NCBI GenBank assembly: GCA_014529385.2
Contig: CM043965.1
Coordinates: forward strand, 65,877,190 to 65,941,189
Reading direction: 5' to 3'
Source: Adiantum capillus-veneris
Lineage: Eukaryota > Streptophyta > Polypodiopsida > Polypodiales > Pteridaceae
DNA length: 64,000 nt
The position numbers and the translations under genes were made by a program. Below the pieces are notes generated by a model that was not told where the DNA came from, searched no databases, and saw only the letters and a list, made by a program, of their open reading frames with translations. Of this stretch, positions 62,961 to 64,000 are shown piece by piece. Within the stretch, counting starts at the first letter, position 1, and the number at the start of each line of letters is the position of its first letter.

Positions 62961-64000
62961 ACACCAATGGAGTACTTTCACACATGGCCGCCCGAGGGGA
63001 CATGATTTTTGGCTAGAATTTGACACATTTAAGGGAACATGCCCACCCGGGCATGCCCCCGATCTCTCTTCCAACAAGTACATTATAGTCATAGACTTGG
63101 AATCGGAAGGAAACGGAGATCAAGGCAAAGAACTATTGCAAAAATTTGGCAATCTCATTGTTTGGTAAGTCGATGGCCAAAAACAAAAACATACCAAAGC
63201 CATGAAAGGCATGGTGGTATGGAGAAACATGAAGCCTGCATGGAGGTTGATTTGTGATCTCACATCCTCACACACATCCTTCTACACAGGAACGTACGAG
63301 AATTTATTTACCTTACACAGAGGATGATGAAGGTCCTCAAGGCCACATTAAGGGCCGTGCAATGCAAAATACATAGTTGGCAAGGTGCTGATGGATGAGG
63401 ACAAGCAGCCAAGCAAACAATATCAATTTCTTCTTGATCAAAAGTTGTTGAATTAAGGAAACGAGAAGGCACATCAGAAGATGAATTTGCAGATGGGTAA
63501 GACTTCATCGAATGATACTGTTTTCACTTGTGTGCACGGATATCCAAGGGATAGAGCAGGTACCCTCAACTATGTTGTCTTCATGGATTTTTTGACAAGA
63601 CTTTAGGCATTGATTGTTGCCCAAGGGGTTGGTTGGACTCTATCAAGCATGGGTTGATTTCCATTATAACAAGCTTGTTACTGAGCTTGGTCAATTCCAT
63701 TTCTCTGCATGGATTGGCACGCATGATTGATTGTTCATTTCTAGAATTGCAGGAGCATATGCCTTATGCATATATGATATGTTGGCACATCATTTCAGAC
63801 AAGCATGGCTCGTGTTAAGATATAGCAAGGCTTGGCAATATTACTAAACGCATTTTATTTTTGTTTTTAAACACGCGGTGTGCAACAACCACTCATAGTC
63901 AAGCTAGGCTTGAGTGAGCAAGGATTTCATTTACAAGCACGGCTTCTCCCCCTGCATGGAAACGGCTATGGCAGGGTAGTGCTTGAAATCTCATGAAGGT
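62961..64000. other. No gene recognised
   Basis: Short ORFs only, none with a recognisable domain. Could contain an old element remnant. Confidence 0.5.

Overview
This is eukaryotic, almost certainly land-plant, nuclear DNA made almost entirely of transposable elements and simple repeats. I found no host protein gene, tRNA or rRNA. The plant assignment rests on the element set: Copia and chromodomain-type Gypsy retrotransposons primed by initiator tRNA-Met, a plant-type Helitron, a two-gene CACTA (En/Spm) transposon with spliced genes, a DUF4283-type L1 and Mutator/hAT-like MITEs. Very long (GA)n/(CT)n arrays recur, and one LINE is not of the usual angiosperm L1 type. A large non-angiosperm genome such as a fern or lycophyte would fit, but that is only a guess.

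Layout. 1-778: edge of a Copia element on the minus strand that interrupts a Helitron. 779-4701: decayed Helitron Rep-helicase, minus strand. 4702-8187: AT-rich repeats, including a ~1.01 kb unit repeated in tandem. 8188-13683: Copia-1, minus strand, with 187-bp LTRs differing at one base and GAGGG target duplications; it sits inside the third unit of the tandem repeat. 13684-20083: microsatellites, a 61-bp tandem repeat, a ~470-bp tandem duplication and 77-bp satellite arrays. 20084-24655: two-ORF non-L1 LINE, minus strand, embedded in (GA)n. 25711-34465: Gypsy/chromovirus, plus strand, with 1.6 kb LTRs and TCATA duplications. 34471-43717: microsatellites, Helitron ends and two MITEs. 43718-51324: complete CACTA element, plus strand, with ATA duplications. 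51325-55764: a strong hairpin, a Mutator-like MITE and unrecognised DNA. 55765-59931: Copia-2, minus strand, with 279-bp LTRs, TACAT duplications and an internal deletion. 60640-62960: decayed L1-type LINE, plus strand. 62961-64000: nothing recognised.

The elements are nested. A Copia splits the Helitron helicase; Copia-1 lies in a tandem repeat; the CACTA and Copia-2 sit at nearly the same site in two copies of one older repeat. Two Helitron 5' ends and two Helitron 3' ends of one family, in opposite orientations, bracket about 18-21 kb that contains the LINE and the Gypsy.

Every coding element carries at least one disabling change, yet LTR similarity and intact target duplications indicate recent movement, so trans-mobilisation is likely. 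I see no convincing undescribed gene system. The most unusual signals are the matched 29-nt palindromes in the CACTA subterminal regions, the nested Helitron ends, the LINE placed in a microsatellite, and a 7-nt frame-breaking insertion at the centre of a palindrome in the CACTA transposase gene.
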